DNA of 36,087 nt from Paracoccaceae bacterium (GCA_029242355.1 JAQWUC010000074.1:1-36087), one strand, 5' to 3'. Shown: positions 1-8,492, numbered from the stretch's first letter. Notes: generated by a model from the letters alone, not told the origin. A program made the numbers and translations.

Positions 1-527
1 AGATCTGCTGAAAGACTAGCATCGTCTTCAATCAACATCACCCCTGTCAAACCCTTGTACACTTGCTTTGCCGTTTTGCCGTGAGCATGCGAATGGAACC
101 AATTCATAGAAGCGTGCTGAGAGATTGGTACATCTGGTGACCAAGTTGCACCAGGCTGGATCTGTTGGTGGGGTCCACCATCGACGTCCCCTGGGACATG
201 AAGCCCGTGCCAGTGGATTGTACTCATCTCCTCTAAATTATTGGACACATCAAACGGAAGGGTTTGTCCCTGTTTCACTCGCAATACGGGCCCAAGGTAT
301 GAATTATTAATACCAAAGGTTGCACTAGCCACTCCAGTGCCGAAATCATGCGTTGACGCAGACAAGTTCAGAGAGACCCTGTTATCAAATCCTTCAATGA
401 GATTAGTCATTGGGAGAATGGGAAGTGGGCGTAAGATTGCTTGTGCCATGCCCATCTTCATCAACCCTGCTAGCGCGGCCCCTGATGTAACGGCTCCAAT
501 CATAAAATGGCGACGGTTCATTTTCAT
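1..527 (-). CDS. CueO-like multicopper oxidase, 3' end cut by window edge
   Basis: About 175 N-terminal codons are present and the frame is open to the left edge. The protein should be a periplasmic copper oxidase that detoxifies Cu(I). The start (ATG at 525-527, with a second ATG two codons on) is followed by a twin-arginine-type leader with RR at residues 5-6, HFM, a hydrophobic stretch, and a likely cut near AQA (28-30). The first cupredoxin domain shows HWHG (105-108) and FHSHAHGKT (144-152), the copper-ligand HxH pairs of this family. The VPGDVDGGP segment and the flanks of HSHAHGKT resemble CueO more than PcoA/CopA. The last two HxH/HCH clusters lie outside the window. It reads away from the catabolic genes. 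Copper genes are also found at the other end of the window, but nothing here shows that the two are linked. Confidence 0.9.
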   Translation of the reverse strand, partial: MKMNRRHFMIGAVTSGAALAGLMKMGMAQAILRPLPILPMTNLIEGFDNRVSLNLSASTHDFGTGVASATFGINNSYLGPVLRVKQGQTLPFDVSNNLEEMSTIHWHGLHVPGDVDGGPHQQIQPGATWSPDVPISQHASMNWFHSHAHGKTAKQVYKGLTGVMLIEDDASLSAD

Positions 528-980
528 TATCCTAACCCGGCGTTATTACTATTTTGAGATTACTGGTTTCACCAGTACCCGTGTAAAGGCGGTATCATGC
601 TTAAAATATTCTCGCTAAGTCACTCTTTTTAAGCTGGTCGCCAAACTTTGTACTCTCTAAATTTAGCAATGAAAAGAGTTGATTTCTTACTTTTTTAAAA
701 AATTGTGAGGGTAACTCTATTTCAAAGAAGAAAGCTCCAGTTTTTCACCCCACCCTTGTCATTAGAGAATGGGAAAATACCTTTTTATTGGGTCACAAAA
801 GAAATGCTTACCTGTGTAGCCCAAAAAGACCATAGGCCTTGATATATCTGCTAAGTATTGAAAATTTAAGTCCCTACAATTGTCTTGATGCTATTTGAAT
901 TCACCACTCACTAATTGTTTTGCAGGCATTTTATATATCAACAAGACGTGGTCTGAAAGAGTTAGAGATTAACTAGGGAT
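528..980. other. Gene-free region between oxidase and amidohydrolase
   Basis: This stretch of 453 bases is AT-rich and has no open frame with a ribosome site or a recognisable product. Apart from the inverted repeat at 561-577 I see no convincing promoter, RNA gene or terminator. It must contain the promoter for the leftward oxidase and the 3' end of the amidohydrolase transcript. It may mark the left boundary of the catabolic block. Confidence 0.6.
561..577. promoter_or_regulatory. Perfect inverted repeat upstream of the multicopper oxidase
   Basis: TACTGGT, a TTC spacer, then ACCAGTA form a perfect 7+7 inverted repeat ending 34 bases upstream of the oxidase start codon at 527. TGGT-N3-ACCA is the core of many operators of FadR/GntR-family repressors, for example those of FadR and PdhR. 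It could also form a hairpin in the 5' leader. No CueR-type promoter with a 19-base spacer was found here. The repeat is certain; its role is inferred. Confidence 0.45.
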
Positions 981-2426
981 TTAATTTCCTTCATCATATA
1001 GCGTTGATTCTGTGGGAACATCCGTTTCATGTAAGCCCGCACGAATTACTGCCTTTGCGGCGAGCATACGTGCTTTGGCTCTAAGCTGTTTTTCATTTAC
1101 TCCCATAACTTTCCCTTTTGTGAAGCATGGGACTCCGTCTACCCAAGTTTCTGCAATAGTTGACGTAGATGCGGAAAAAACCAGTGTTTGAAGAGGATCA
1201 TAATAGGGGGACCACTCAATATGATTAAGATCGAACAAAATAAAGTCAGCCTTTTTTCCTATTTCAAGTGAGCCAATTTGATCATCCCATTGCAATGTCT
1301 TGGCTCCTTCTATAGTAGCTGCTCGGAGAGCTCGTCTTGCGTCAAAAACTGTAGGGTCCAAATGAGAGTCTTTAAACATTCCAGCAACAAGAAACATTTG
1401 TCGCATTAAATTAAGGTTTCCTGCTGCCGAGACTCCATCTGTACCTAAACCAACCGTTACTCCCGCTTCAACCATCTGAGGATATTTCCCGATTGATGTG
1501 GCGCCTTTACCTAACTTAAAAGAAGACGAAGGACAGAACGCTACTTTAACCTCCTTTGCTGACATGATAGAAATTTCTTCATCTGTTGCTGCTGCACAAT
1601 GAGCGATAACAAGGTTGGAGCCAAGTCCCCCAGCATTGTCTATTCGAGATATAGGCCAGCAATTATGCTTGCTTTCGCAAACCTTGGCTTCCTCTATCGA
1701 AGTTGCTAAATGATAGGTAGTACCGACTCCTAATTTTTCTGCTAACGCACGTGCGCCAACATGCAGATCTAATGAACACGGTTCTTTCCCCTCAATATTA
1801 ACCCAGCAACGTACTCGCCCATCCAATGCTCCATTGTATTTACTTACACATTTTTCCAGTTCTGCTAGCGCGATATCGGCGTTTGGGTAAAAATGATGCT
1901 CAACCATTTCTTGAGACCAGCCACGAGGAATCTTCTCAGGTTTGTTGTCTGCTGCATGACGCCCGGTTATTCCTCGGATACCAGTTTTTTTCATAGCTTT
2001 AACCGTTATGCCAGGGTCGTATTGCGATCCCATATCAAGAAAGCAAGTCGTACCTCCGCGAAGCATTTCTGTGGTACCCAACAGTGCACCATAATATTCG
2101 TCCTCTGGAGTTATGAAGGCATAAAATGGTTTAGCCCAATGAAACACCCAAGCCCTAGTATTTAAGTTATCTGGGAAAACACCGCGTGAGAGAGTTTCAG
2201 ATAAATGCACATGGCTATCAATGAAGCCAGGACACATCCCAAGCATACTCCCATCTTTTATCAAATCGAACGATGATCGTTCGTGACGAGCGCGAACTTC
2301 GATGGCAGGGCCTATATCAGTAATGAATGAATCTTCAATTACTATGCTAGCATCCCGCATTACATTGTCATTATCGTCTACTGTGAAAAGGAATTGCAAA
2401 TTCTCAATAATAACTTTTTTACTCAT
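981..2426 (-). CDS. AtzA/TrzA/SsnA-type amidohydrolase
   Basis: 481-residue metal-dependent hydrolase of the amidohydrolase superfamily, in the branch that deaminates or dechlorinates N-heterocycles and related amines (AtzA, TrzA, MtaD, SsnA, guanine deaminase). Visible metal and active-site residues are H72 and H74 in DSHVHLSE, H239 in TTYHLATS, H276 in IAHC and D330 in GLGTDG. All core ligands are therefore present, and the length is normal for the branch. The start has AGGA upstream (CAGGAAAAAAGTACA before ATG). It is the second gene of a leftward pair after the M24 enzyme (24-base gap), so both should be transcribed from the GTGATCAC-bearing promoter near 3640. The exact substrate is unknown; hydrolytic removal of an amino group is the likeliest reaction. 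Confidence 0.85.
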   Translation of the reverse strand: MSKKVIIENLQFLFTVDDNDNVMRDASIVIEDSFITDIGPAIEVRARHERSSFDLIKDGSMLGMCPGFIDSHVHLSETLSRGVFPDNLNTRAWVFHWAKPFYAFITPEDEYYGALLGTTEMLRGGTTCFLDMGSQYDPGITVKAMKKTGIRGITGRHAADNKPEKIPRGWSQEMVEHHFYPNADIALAELEKCVSKYNGALDGRVRCWVNIEGKEPCSLDLHVGARALAEKLGVGTTYHLATSIEEAKVCESKHNCWPISRIDNAGGLGSNLVIAHCAAATDEEISIMSAKEVKVAFCPSSSFKLGKGATSIGKYPQMVEAGVTVGLGTDGVSAAGNLNLMRQMFLVAGMFKDSHLDPTVFDARRALRAATIEGAKTLQWDDQIGSLEIGKKADFILFDLNHIEWSPYYDPLQTLVFSASTSTIAETWVDGVPCFTKGKVMGVNEKQLRAKARMLAAKAVIRAGLHETDVPTESTLYDEGN

Positions 2427-2450
2427 TGTACTTTTTTCCTGAAGAAAAGA

Positions 2451-3566
2451 CTAAGAAATGTTTATCAAACTTGTTGTATCCGTATAATCTGAAAGTAATT
2501 CGGACCCCTCCTTAGTTACCAGTATCATGTCTTTATTTTGCATACCAAATCCGTAACCCGTTTTGTAGATAAGAGGTTCTATACCAAATACCATGCCCTC
2601 TTGAATTAACGTCTGGTCATCTTGTGCCAAGTAAGGATCCTCATGCAAATGGAGACCAATACCGTGGCCTACAAAATCAATTGGTGGCATATTAAGAGGT
2701 TCAACCATTTTTAGATAGGATTTATAAATTTCATTTACAGCAACGCCTGGTTTAATTAATTCTAGGAGCTCCTTTGTTGCATTGGATAAAACAGACCATA
2801 TTTCAGAGGCCTTACTTGTTGGTTTGCCAACGCTTGCAGTTCTGCATACTCCAGCATGATACCCATTGATGATAGGAAAGATCTCCACACGACAAATGTC
2901 ACCAGATTCAAGCTTACGAAGGCTTGGGCCCACGTTTGGTAGCTGACTTCTATCACCCGTAGCAACAATCATAAATTTGAAATCTTGCGCTCCCTGTTCA
3001 TAAATTTTTCTTGTCAATGCACCCGCTATATCCATTTCTGTTGAGCCAGGCGCCACAGATTGGTAGGCTTCGTAAATACTCTGATCTGCTATGCGCGATA
3101 GTTGCCGAAGTAGTGCTATTTCGGCTGGTGTTTTTAGGCATCGCATTTGGTTAAAATTACTGGCGGAACAAGTAAATGATACATTTGGGAGATAATGTTC
3201 AAGTCGTTTAAAATCTCCAGCTGGAAGATAATCCAATTCAATACCTATGCTTGCGTTTTTTAGGCCAATCTCTAATAAATAATCCGCCAATAATTGCATT
3301 GGATTATCCGCAAATTCTCGCCAGCATCTTAATGAAATATCAGGTAGATTTCGTCTCACAGTGCTTTCTTCCATATCCACTGTAAAAGCGAAAACACGTG
3401 CGTCCGCGGTCAATATTAACATACTGTGTCGCCATCGTAGAACATGATGTGAAGGAACAACAAAACCAGCAAGGTATGCGAAGTTTTCCGGGCTAGCGAC
3501 TACGAACGCATCTAAATTTTTCTCTTTCAAAGTAGTTATTACTTTGTTAACAATGTCCTGGTTCAT
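2451..3566 (-). CDS. M24-family creatinase/ectoine-hydrolase-like enzyme, metal ligands altered
   Basis: 371 residues with an N-terminal creatinase-type domain and a C-terminal pita-bread (M24) domain. Metal-dependent M24 peptidases use two Asp, one His and two Glu. Here the first Asp is Glu (DICRVEIFP, residue 228), the second is Gly (YHAGVCRT, 239), the His of VGHGIGLHLHEDP (301) and Glu of FGIEPL (330) remain, and the last Glu is replaced in MQNKDM. This pattern suits metal-independent C-N hydrolases such as creatinase or ectoine hydrolase (DoeA) better than Xaa-Pro peptidase. I chose ATG 3564-3566 because AAAGG lies about nine bases upstream; a longer in-frame start at 3626 would fall inside the promoter. 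It leads an operon with the amidohydrolase. The substrate is unproven. Confidence 0.8.
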   Translation of the reverse strand: MNQDIVNKVITTLKEKNLDAFVVASPENFAYLAGFVVPSHHVLRWRHSMLILTADARVFAFTVDMEESTVRRNLPDISLRCWREFADNPMQLLADYLLEIGLKNASIGIELDYLPAGDFKRLEHYLPNVSFTCSASNFNQMRCLKTPAEIALLRQLSRIADQSIYEAYQSVAPGSTEMDIAGALTRKIYEQGAQDFKFMIVATGDRSQLPNVGPSLRKLESGDICRVEIFPIINGYHAGVCRTASVGKPTSKASEIWSVLSNATKELLELIKPGVAVNEIYKSYLKMVEPLNMPPIDFVGHGIGLHLHEDPYLAQDDQTLIQEGMVFGIEPLIYKTGYGFGMQNKDMILVTKEGSELLSDYTDTTSLINIS

Positions 3567-3604
3567 CTGAATGTACCTTTGTTTACTCAACGGAATAGTC
3601 ACTT

Positions 3605-3644
3605 TTGTACAAAATATTGTGATCACATATTATGATCATGTCAA
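3605..3644. promoter_or_regulatory. Overlapping divergent promoters with TGTGATCACA operator
   Basis: TGTGATCACA (3618-3627) is a perfect palindrome, followed by a second, ATGATCAT (3632-3639), centred 13 bases away. Leftward promoter: TTGACA (complement of 3639-3644), 17 bases, CACAAT (complement of 3616-3621), giving a start near 3609 and a leader of about 43 bases before the M24 gene. Rightward promoter: TTGTAC (3605-3610), 17 bases, TATTAT (3628-3633), for the TIM-barrel gene. The operator lies within both -35/-10 windows, so a bound repressor would close both. The same palindrome occurs at 12921 and 18047. The sequences are seen; repression by the GntR protein at 6244-6945 is inferred. 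Confidence 0.65.
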
Positions 3645-3748
3645 GGATTTTATGGTGCTTTACCAGTTTTACACTTTAAATTTTGAGCAAAAATAAATGC
3701 TGATCTTGTTCAGAAATTGTATAAAAATGGATATATTTAGGTTAAGAA

Positions 3749-4540
3749 ATGCGTGAAATTTGCTTCAATACAATCACAAATTATCACTTAGACATGGAGT
3801 CTGTCTTAAAACTTTATCACAATTTTGGAGTCTCTCATGTAACATTATGGCGTGAAAAGATAGATCCAATTGGCATTAGCAATACTAAGCGTTTATTGGA
3901 GAATTATGGTATTACCGTTAACGGAATCTGTGGTTGGTTCAATCGACCGAAATCGTCCATAACTATTCAGGAAAAGCGGCGAAGTATAGAAATTGCTGCT
4001 GAATTGAGTGCCCCGACTGTAACTATTTTAGTGCCAGGGATGGATGGTTTCAAAGGATCCCTTGAGGATTGTCGCAAGGCGAGTTTAGAAGAATTAGAAT
4101 CGCTATTGGATACTGCAAGAAAAAACCAAGTAAAGCTTGTAATAGAACCTGTTCATCCTAAATCCCTGAATTCGGTTTCATGTCTGAATACTTTGAGTCA
4201 GGCTATTGAATGGTGCGAAAATCTAGGATCTGGGGTTGGTATTGAATTGGATGTCAACAATATCTGGTGGGACCCGCATTTATATAAGAATATAAGGTTA
4301 GCTGCAAATAAGAACCTGATTAGTGGGGTTCAATTAAGTGACGTATCTAAAGATGGCTCTCAAGAGCGTGTAATAATGGGTAAAGGAGCTTGTGATTTAA
4401 AGGCTTTTGTCTCTGCGTTAAATGAACTTAAATACAATGGTGTATTTGAGGTTGAATTAATCGGTGAAAGTCTTTGGAAGAGGGATAGCAACCAATATAT
4501 GAAAGAAATCCTTCAAAGTTGTGCTAGCCTACTTGGATGA
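3749..4540 (+). CDS. Sugar-phosphate isomerase/epimerase-like TIM barrel (AP endonuclease 2 family)
   Basis: 263 residues of the xylose-isomerase-like TIM barrel family, which includes hydroxypyruvate isomerase, inosose dehydratase and keto-sugar epimerases. Typical strand-end residues are visible: Glu in LVIEPVHP (about 137), Asp in IELDVNNIWWDP (about 172), VQLSDV (about 198), GKGACDL and Glu in FEVELIGE near the C-terminus. These usually bind a divalent metal and an alpha-hydroxy-ketone. The start has TTTAGG about eight bases upstream. The gene is transcribed divergently from the M24/amidohydrolase pair and shares its operator region. Its 3' end overlaps that of the convergent CobW-type gene by 12 bases. 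The role in the pathway is unclear; isomerisation of a hydroxy-keto intermediate is possible. Confidence 0.75.
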   Translation: MREICFNTITNYHLDMESVLKLYHNFGVSHVTLWREKIDPIGISNTKRLLENYGITVNGICGWFNRPKSSITIQEKRRSIEIAAELSAPTVTILVPGMDGFKGSLEDCRKASLEELESLLDTARKNQVKLVIEPVHPKSLNSVSCLNTLSQAIEWCENLGSGVGIELDVNNIWWDPHLYKNIRLAANKNLISGVQLSDVSKDGSQERVIMGKGACDLKAFVSALNELKYNGVFEVELIGESLWKRDSNQYMKEILQSCASLLG

Positions 4541-6214
4541 ATTAGACAACCATTCAGCCTTTGGTCTATCATAACCAGTTACATAATTATTCTTTGATCC
4601 ATCTTGACCGCTTACTAGCCATATTGGCATCGCAGCAATATTGGCTAAAGGGCGTTGGATAACGCCATTAATATTAGCAGGGTGCAATTTTGATCGATTA
4701 AAAAGCATATTACTATCAGAAAAATACAAGACTAGATGTGCCCACTTTCTCAAGTTTTTGTTGCAGGACCAGGTTTGCGAAAGATTGTGTAAAATTATTT
4801 TTGAATCAGACGAAAAAGCAGAAAACTCAAACAAAGGTATTCTACATGCTACTGACCTTTCAGCTTCAACTGGAATATATGAAGCCTCTTGCGCTATTGA
4901 AATATCACCCTGGTGGTCTAGCCAGGGAGTTTTTTCTGTAACAATTTCACTACCAATCAAGTTAACATTGTTACCAAGAACTTTACGAACTTCTAACAGA
5001 ATATCTTCATCTTCACAAATTTCTAATATAGCCCAAGAGTCAAAGTAATTTGAAGACAATGACCATGGATTGTGAACTCCCCAGAATAGATAAGGGGACA
5101 AATAATCAATTTGTTTTTCAGAAAAAATTCTATTTAGTTTCTTTCTCAATGCAGGTTTAATATCTAGATATTTAAACCGAGCAGGCATTAATTCTTTTTC
5201 AGGCCTTATTACCGTCTCAGTTGTTAAAGTCTGATGCTCACATATGGCTCTAAAGCCTTTCTCAATGGACTCCTTGGTCAATCCTCGTGAAATGAAAATC
5301 AATTTACCTGGATTTCTTTTATAAATTTCACCAACTGGTTCTCGAGGATAAAAAAGATACCCTGTAGAGTGAACATAATATGTTCCATCTTCAAAGGAAA
5401 TTATTCCTTTCATCCGGAGTAATCGTTCTCCTTGTGACTGCACTAACAATTGAATCCATAGAAAAAAATCATCTGCTTTAACAGTTCTTTCTATTTCAAA
5501 TACAAAACTTGATATTTCTTCTCCGTGATTCAAATTAATTTTTCTCTTGGGAGTTGGTATTGTATTTGACCTTTTTTTTAAACTGGTGATTGAACTAATC
5601 AAATCTCCTATTGAGTCTTCATTTTTTAGTTCCAAACGTTTCGCCAACGGATTCATTTGATCTATAATTGTATTGCTACTTGATTGATCTACTATGCTAG
5701 CCAGGTCTGTTTTGCTAATTGCGAGTATATCTGCAAAAGCCACCTGATTTGCTACTTCAGGAAATTCTTCTACCTGAGTTTGGATATTAATTGCATCTAC
5801 AACAGTTATTAGGTTCGTAATACCCATATGGTGTTGAAGGACTTCATCGGAATTTATGAGTTTTAGTATTGGGATGGGATCTGCAAGGCCTGTAGTTTCA
5901 ATGATTATTGGGCCTGATACTGGTGGCAGTTTTCCTGAATTTAGGTCTTCTACAATACCTGTCAGTTCATCCCGCAAATCGCCTTTAAGCGAACAGCATA
6001 GGCACCCTGACGATAGCAAAAGGACGTCTTCTGTGACCTCGCGTACAATTTCATGATCCAATCCAATGTCCCCAAACTCGTTGATAAGAACCATAGAACC
6101 CCGGAGTTTGGTACTACTCAAAAGTTTATTTAGTAAGGTAGTTTTTCCGCTACCAAGCGCACCAGTAAGTAAACAGATGTTTAGGAGTTTTTTTTTTGTA
6201 ACCGTATCTTTCAT
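4529..6214 (-). CDS. CobW/COG0523-type GTPase with long C-terminal extension
   Basis: 561 residues. The N-terminal G3E GTPase domain has Walker A GALGSGKTT (18-26), the metal-binding GCLCC motif (70-74), Walker B-like ETTGLADP (106-113) and the base-specificity motif SKTD (167-170, usually NKxD). A CobW C-terminal domain follows to about residue 340. Family members deliver Zn, Co or other metals to enzymes. Here obvious clients are the Zn-type amidohydrolases and hydantoinase nearby. Most relatives have 300-400 residues, so the last ~220 are an unusual extension that I do not recognise. It is rich in Trp and Asp with no extra His/Cys cluster. The gene follows the GntR gene by 29 bases and is probably co-transcribed. 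AGGGG lies about nine bases before the ATG. Confidence 0.85.
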   Translation of the reverse strand: MKDTVTKKKLLNICLLTGALGSGKTTLLNKLLSSTKLRGSMVLINEFGDIGLDHEIVREVTEDVLLLSSGCLCCSLKGDLRDELTGIVEDLNSGKLPPVSGPIIIETTGLADPIPILKLINSDEVLQHHMGITNLITVVDAINIQTQVEEFPEVANQVAFADILAISKTDLASIVDQSSSNTIIDQMNPLAKRLELKNEDSIGDLISSITSLKKRSNTIPTPKRKINLNHGEEISSFVFEIERTVKADDFFLWIQLLVQSQGERLLRMKGIISFEDGTYYVHSTGYLFYPREPVGEIYKRNPGKLIFISRGLTKESIEKGFRAICEHQTLTTETVIRPEKELMPARFKYLDIKPALRKKLNRIFSEKQIDYLSPYLFWGVHNPWSLSSNYFDSWAILEICEDEDILLEVRKVLGNNVNLIGSEIVTEKTPWLDHQGDISIAQEASYIPVEAERSVACRIPLFEFSAFSSDSKIILHNLSQTWSCNKNLRKWAHLVLYFSDSNMLFNRSKLHPANINGVIQRPLANIAAMPIWLVSGQDGSKNNYVTGYDRPKAEWLSNSSK

Positions 6215-6243
6215 ATCAAGAAACCCCTATAATTTAATTGTCA

Positions 6244-6945
6244 TTATTGAAAATCATTCCAATTTTTTAGTTTGACAATGCTCTGATAGGTTTCGTCAAT
6301 ATCCCTGGCAATTGACTCCACGCATGCATCTGAATTTTTACTCTTTAGTCCATTAATTAAATTTATATGTTCTTCTGCACGCCACTGAACTCCGTCTGAA
6401 CGCAATGCAACTGACATGAAAGTACCAGCACGCAACCACAAATTAGTAATCGACGCAAATGTTAAAGGACGCTTAGCGAGTTCGTAAAATGTCAAGTGAA
6501 ATTTTTGGTTTTGTTCAATGCATTTATGAAGTTTGTGTTCAGCCATTGCTGTTAGGAGTTCTTCATTTATTTTCTCAAGGTTTTCAATATCCGCTCTCGT
6601 CACTCGCCTGTAGGCATGCATAGTTATATTTGTTTCCAACTGAGTGCGTAATTCCATTAACTCGTCAAATTGTGCACGGGAAAGAGCGGGAATGCTGACA
6701 TGTCTGTTTGGCAAAACATCCATCGCGGCCTCTGCTACAAGACGATTTAGAGCATTTCGAACAGGAGTTTCTGATACATCCAATTCAGATGACAATTGCC
6801 GGAGGGAAATGGTTTCTCCGGGTCTAAAAAATCCACAAATTAATAAATATGCTACCTGACGATAAACCTTGTCTTGAACTGTTTCCTTCCCCGTAGCCTT
6901 GGGCCAAATAAAGTCATCGTCTTCTGGTATGGGTGGAAATTTCAT
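6244..6945 (-). CDS. GntR-family (FCD/FadR subfamily) transcriptional regulator
   Basis: 233 residues. A winged helix-turn-helix occupies about residues 24-82 (LRQLSSELDVSETPVRNALNRL is the recognition region), followed by an all-helical FCD ligand domain. His150 (NQKFHLTFYE) and His193 (EEHINLI) match two of the usual metal ligands of FCD domains; a third His is not evident. FCD regulators usually repress catabolic operons and are released by a pathway acid. It sits between the hydantoinase operon and its partner gene cobW-like, and is the natural candidate for binding the GTGATCAC palindromes at 3618, 12921 and 18047. No copy of that palindrome lies before its own start, so autoregulation is not apparent. 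The ATG is preceded by AAGGG. Confidence 0.88.
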   Translation of the reverse strand: MKFPPIPEDDDFIWPKATGKETVQDKVYRQVAYLLICGFFRPGETISLRQLSSELDVSETPVRNALNRLVAEAAMDVLPNRHVSIPALSRAQFDELMELRTQLETNITMHAYRRVTRADIENLEKINEELLTAMAEHKLHKCIEQNQKFHLTFYELAKRPLTFASITNLWLRAGTFMSVALRSDGVQWRAEEHINLINGLKSKNSDACVESIARDIDETYQSIVKLKNWNDFQ

Positions 6946-7101
6946 TTTAATTAACCCTTACGTTACCTTTATATCTTTGGCTCTTAATCCCAAGGATATA
7001 GTAAAGTTAGAAGGTACTGTCTAGGTTTGACTTTTATCAATTTAACTTTTCTAAATAAATTATACATAAAAATATTTCCGAGTTTGGCTAATTATATTCG
7101 T

Positions 7102-7130
7102 TTTATTAAATCGCTGTTTTCTTGCGTCAA
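7102..7130 (-). promoter_or_regulatory. Possible promoter for gntR-cobW pair
   Basis: On the minus strand TTGACG (complement of 7125-7130) is separated by 17 bases from AATAAA (complement of 7102-7107). It lies just after the hydantoinase stop and about 150 bases before the GntR start, in a gap of 191 bases that otherwise holds nothing recognisable. The -10 is weak, so this is tentative. Read-through from the upstream operon is an alternative. Confidence 0.35.
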
Positions 7131-7136
7131 TATACC

Positions 7137-8492
7137 TTATTTGTCCATTCCAGGGAATATTAGACACCTGCCCCGGCCGTAGAGACTTTCATTAACTTGA
7201 TTGTTTTCGAAAATAACTTCTCCACGGCTAATTGTTAAAACGGGCCAACCTCTCAGTTTCATCCCCGAATAGATACAGGTTCCTTTGCCCTCATGAACAA
7301 CTTCTTTCTCTAGATCAAGATCAACTAGTACAATATCAGCATCGGTTCCTACATTTAGAGACCCTTTATTCGGATAAATTCCAAAACGTCGGGCAGGATT
7401 CGCTGAATTTAGCTGAACTAGCCGTTGAAGCGGCAACCCTCTTTCATGCACTCCATGATTCAGCATCAATGCTAACTCCCATGGGAATGAAACAACACCA
7501 GGTTTTTCCGTCCATACGCTTTCACTCTTTTTAGGAAAAAATGGTACATGGTCACTGCCTAAAGAAAAAATTCTGCCGTTCTTCATTCCTCGCCACAACC
7601 ACTCTTTTTGTTCATTATCGCGCAAAGGCGGTGAAATTTTGGCTTCAACCCCAATATCTTTATCATAGGCTGTACGAACCAAATAATGTGGACAAGTTTC
7701 AATTTGCACGTCGATACCCTCTGCTCTTGCTGCTGCTGCAAGATCTGCGCCCTGACCCGCGGTAGTATGGACTACTTGCAATCGTGCTCCCGTTTTACTC
7801 GCAAGAAAAATCATTCTCTTTATCGTTTCAATCTCACATAAAACTGGTCTGGATTCAGAGTAGGCTGCAAGATCAGTGCGTCCAGTTTCCAGTAACTCTT
7901 CTTTTACCCATCTAGCAATGGATGTGTTCTCACAATGCACACTAACAACACCTCTTGGAAGTTTAGCTACTTCACGCATCGTTGCATAAACCCAACCGTC
8001 ATTCGCAGGAATTATACCTATAGGGTTGTCTGGCTCATATCCGAAATATAATTTAAACGACTGTACCCCTGTTTCTTTTGCAATTGTCGGGATCTCATGA
8101 ATATGTTCTTCGCGTTGTATGCCGAAGTGCAAGCCAAAATCGATAATAGAATTGGCTTCTCCTCTTGTTCTTCTGTCTTTATAAAACGGGATGTAAGAAG
8201 GCTCTTTATTGCGAATATATAAGAAAGCAGTGGTAATGCCTCCTCTAGCAGCAGCAGCCATTTCAGTTCGCATATCCTCATCATAATCATAATTAACTCC
8301 CAGATGACAATGTGGATCAAATACTCCAGGAATAATGGTACGACCCTCCGCATCTATCACCCTAGAGGCATCTAGGGTATTCTTGGTATCAGCAATTGCG
8401 GCAATTTTTGAATCCTTGATGCCGATACTTCCAAAAATATTTACATTCTCATCTACTAATTGTGCATTCTTAATTACCAAATCATATTTCAT
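7137..8492 (-). CDS. D-hydantoinase / dihydropyrimidinase-family cyclic amidohydrolase
   Basis: 451-residue cytosolic binuclear-metal amidohydrolase that opens cyclic ureides (hydantoins, dihydropyrimidines, allantoin) to N-carbamoyl acids. All expected active-site residues are visible: H61 and H63 in DPHCHLG, the carboxylated Lys147 in QSFKLYFGY, H186 in SVHCEN, H242 in VVHTTA and D314 in LGSDHVPF. The length and the C-terminal beta-sandwich match the family. It is the last gene of the leftward six-gene operon and overlaps the DpaA-like gene by four bases (ATGA), implying coupled translation. No dihydropyrimidine dehydrogenase is present in the window, so a hydantoin or another already saturated ring is a better substrate guess than uracil. 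The exact substrate cannot be read from sequence. Confidence 0.88.
   Translation of the reverse strand: MKYDLVIKNAQLVDENVNIFGSIGIKDSKIAAIADTKNTLDASRVIDAEGRTIIPGVFDPHCHLGVNYDYDEDMRTEMAAAARGGITTAFLYIRNKEPSYIPFYKDRRTRGEANSIIDFGLHFGIQREEHIHEIPTIAKETGVQSFKLYFGYEPDNPIGIIPANDGWVYATMREVAKLPRGVVSVHCENTSIARWVKEELLETGRTDLAAYSESRPVLCEIETIKRMIFLASKTGARLQVVHTTAGQGADLAAAARAEGIDVQIETCPHYLVRTAYDKDIGVEAKISPPLRDNEQKEWLWRGMKNGRIFSLGSDHVPFFPKKSESVWTEKPGVVSFPWELALMLNHGVHERGLPLQRLVQLNSANPARRFGIYPNKGSLNVGTDADIVLVDLDLEKEVVHEGKGTCIYSGMKLRGWPVLTISRGEVIFENNQVNESLYGRGRCLIFPGMDK

Noticed and set aside
125-618. Plus-strand open frames opposite the multicopper oxidase
   Set aside because: They lie antisense to a frame with intact copper motifs and have no ribosome site or recognisable product.
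3567-3626. Longer N-terminus for the M24 enzyme
   Set aside because: It would start inside the promoter and operator; ATG 3566 has its own AAAGG site and fits the family N-terminus.
3618-3627. CRP-type reading of TGTGATCACA
   Set aside because: CRP needs TGTGA-N6-TCACA; here the half-sites touch, with no spacer, which suits a GntR-type dimer better.
3727-3756. Nine-codon upstream ORF overlapping the TIM-barrel start
   Set aside because: It has no ribosome site; in AT-rich leader DNA such a short frame is expected by chance.
4641-5048. Plus-strand frame of 135 codons opposite the CobW-type gene
   Set aside because: It is the antisense shadow of the extension; it has no ribosome site, and the coding strand is continuous with a clear GTPase domain.
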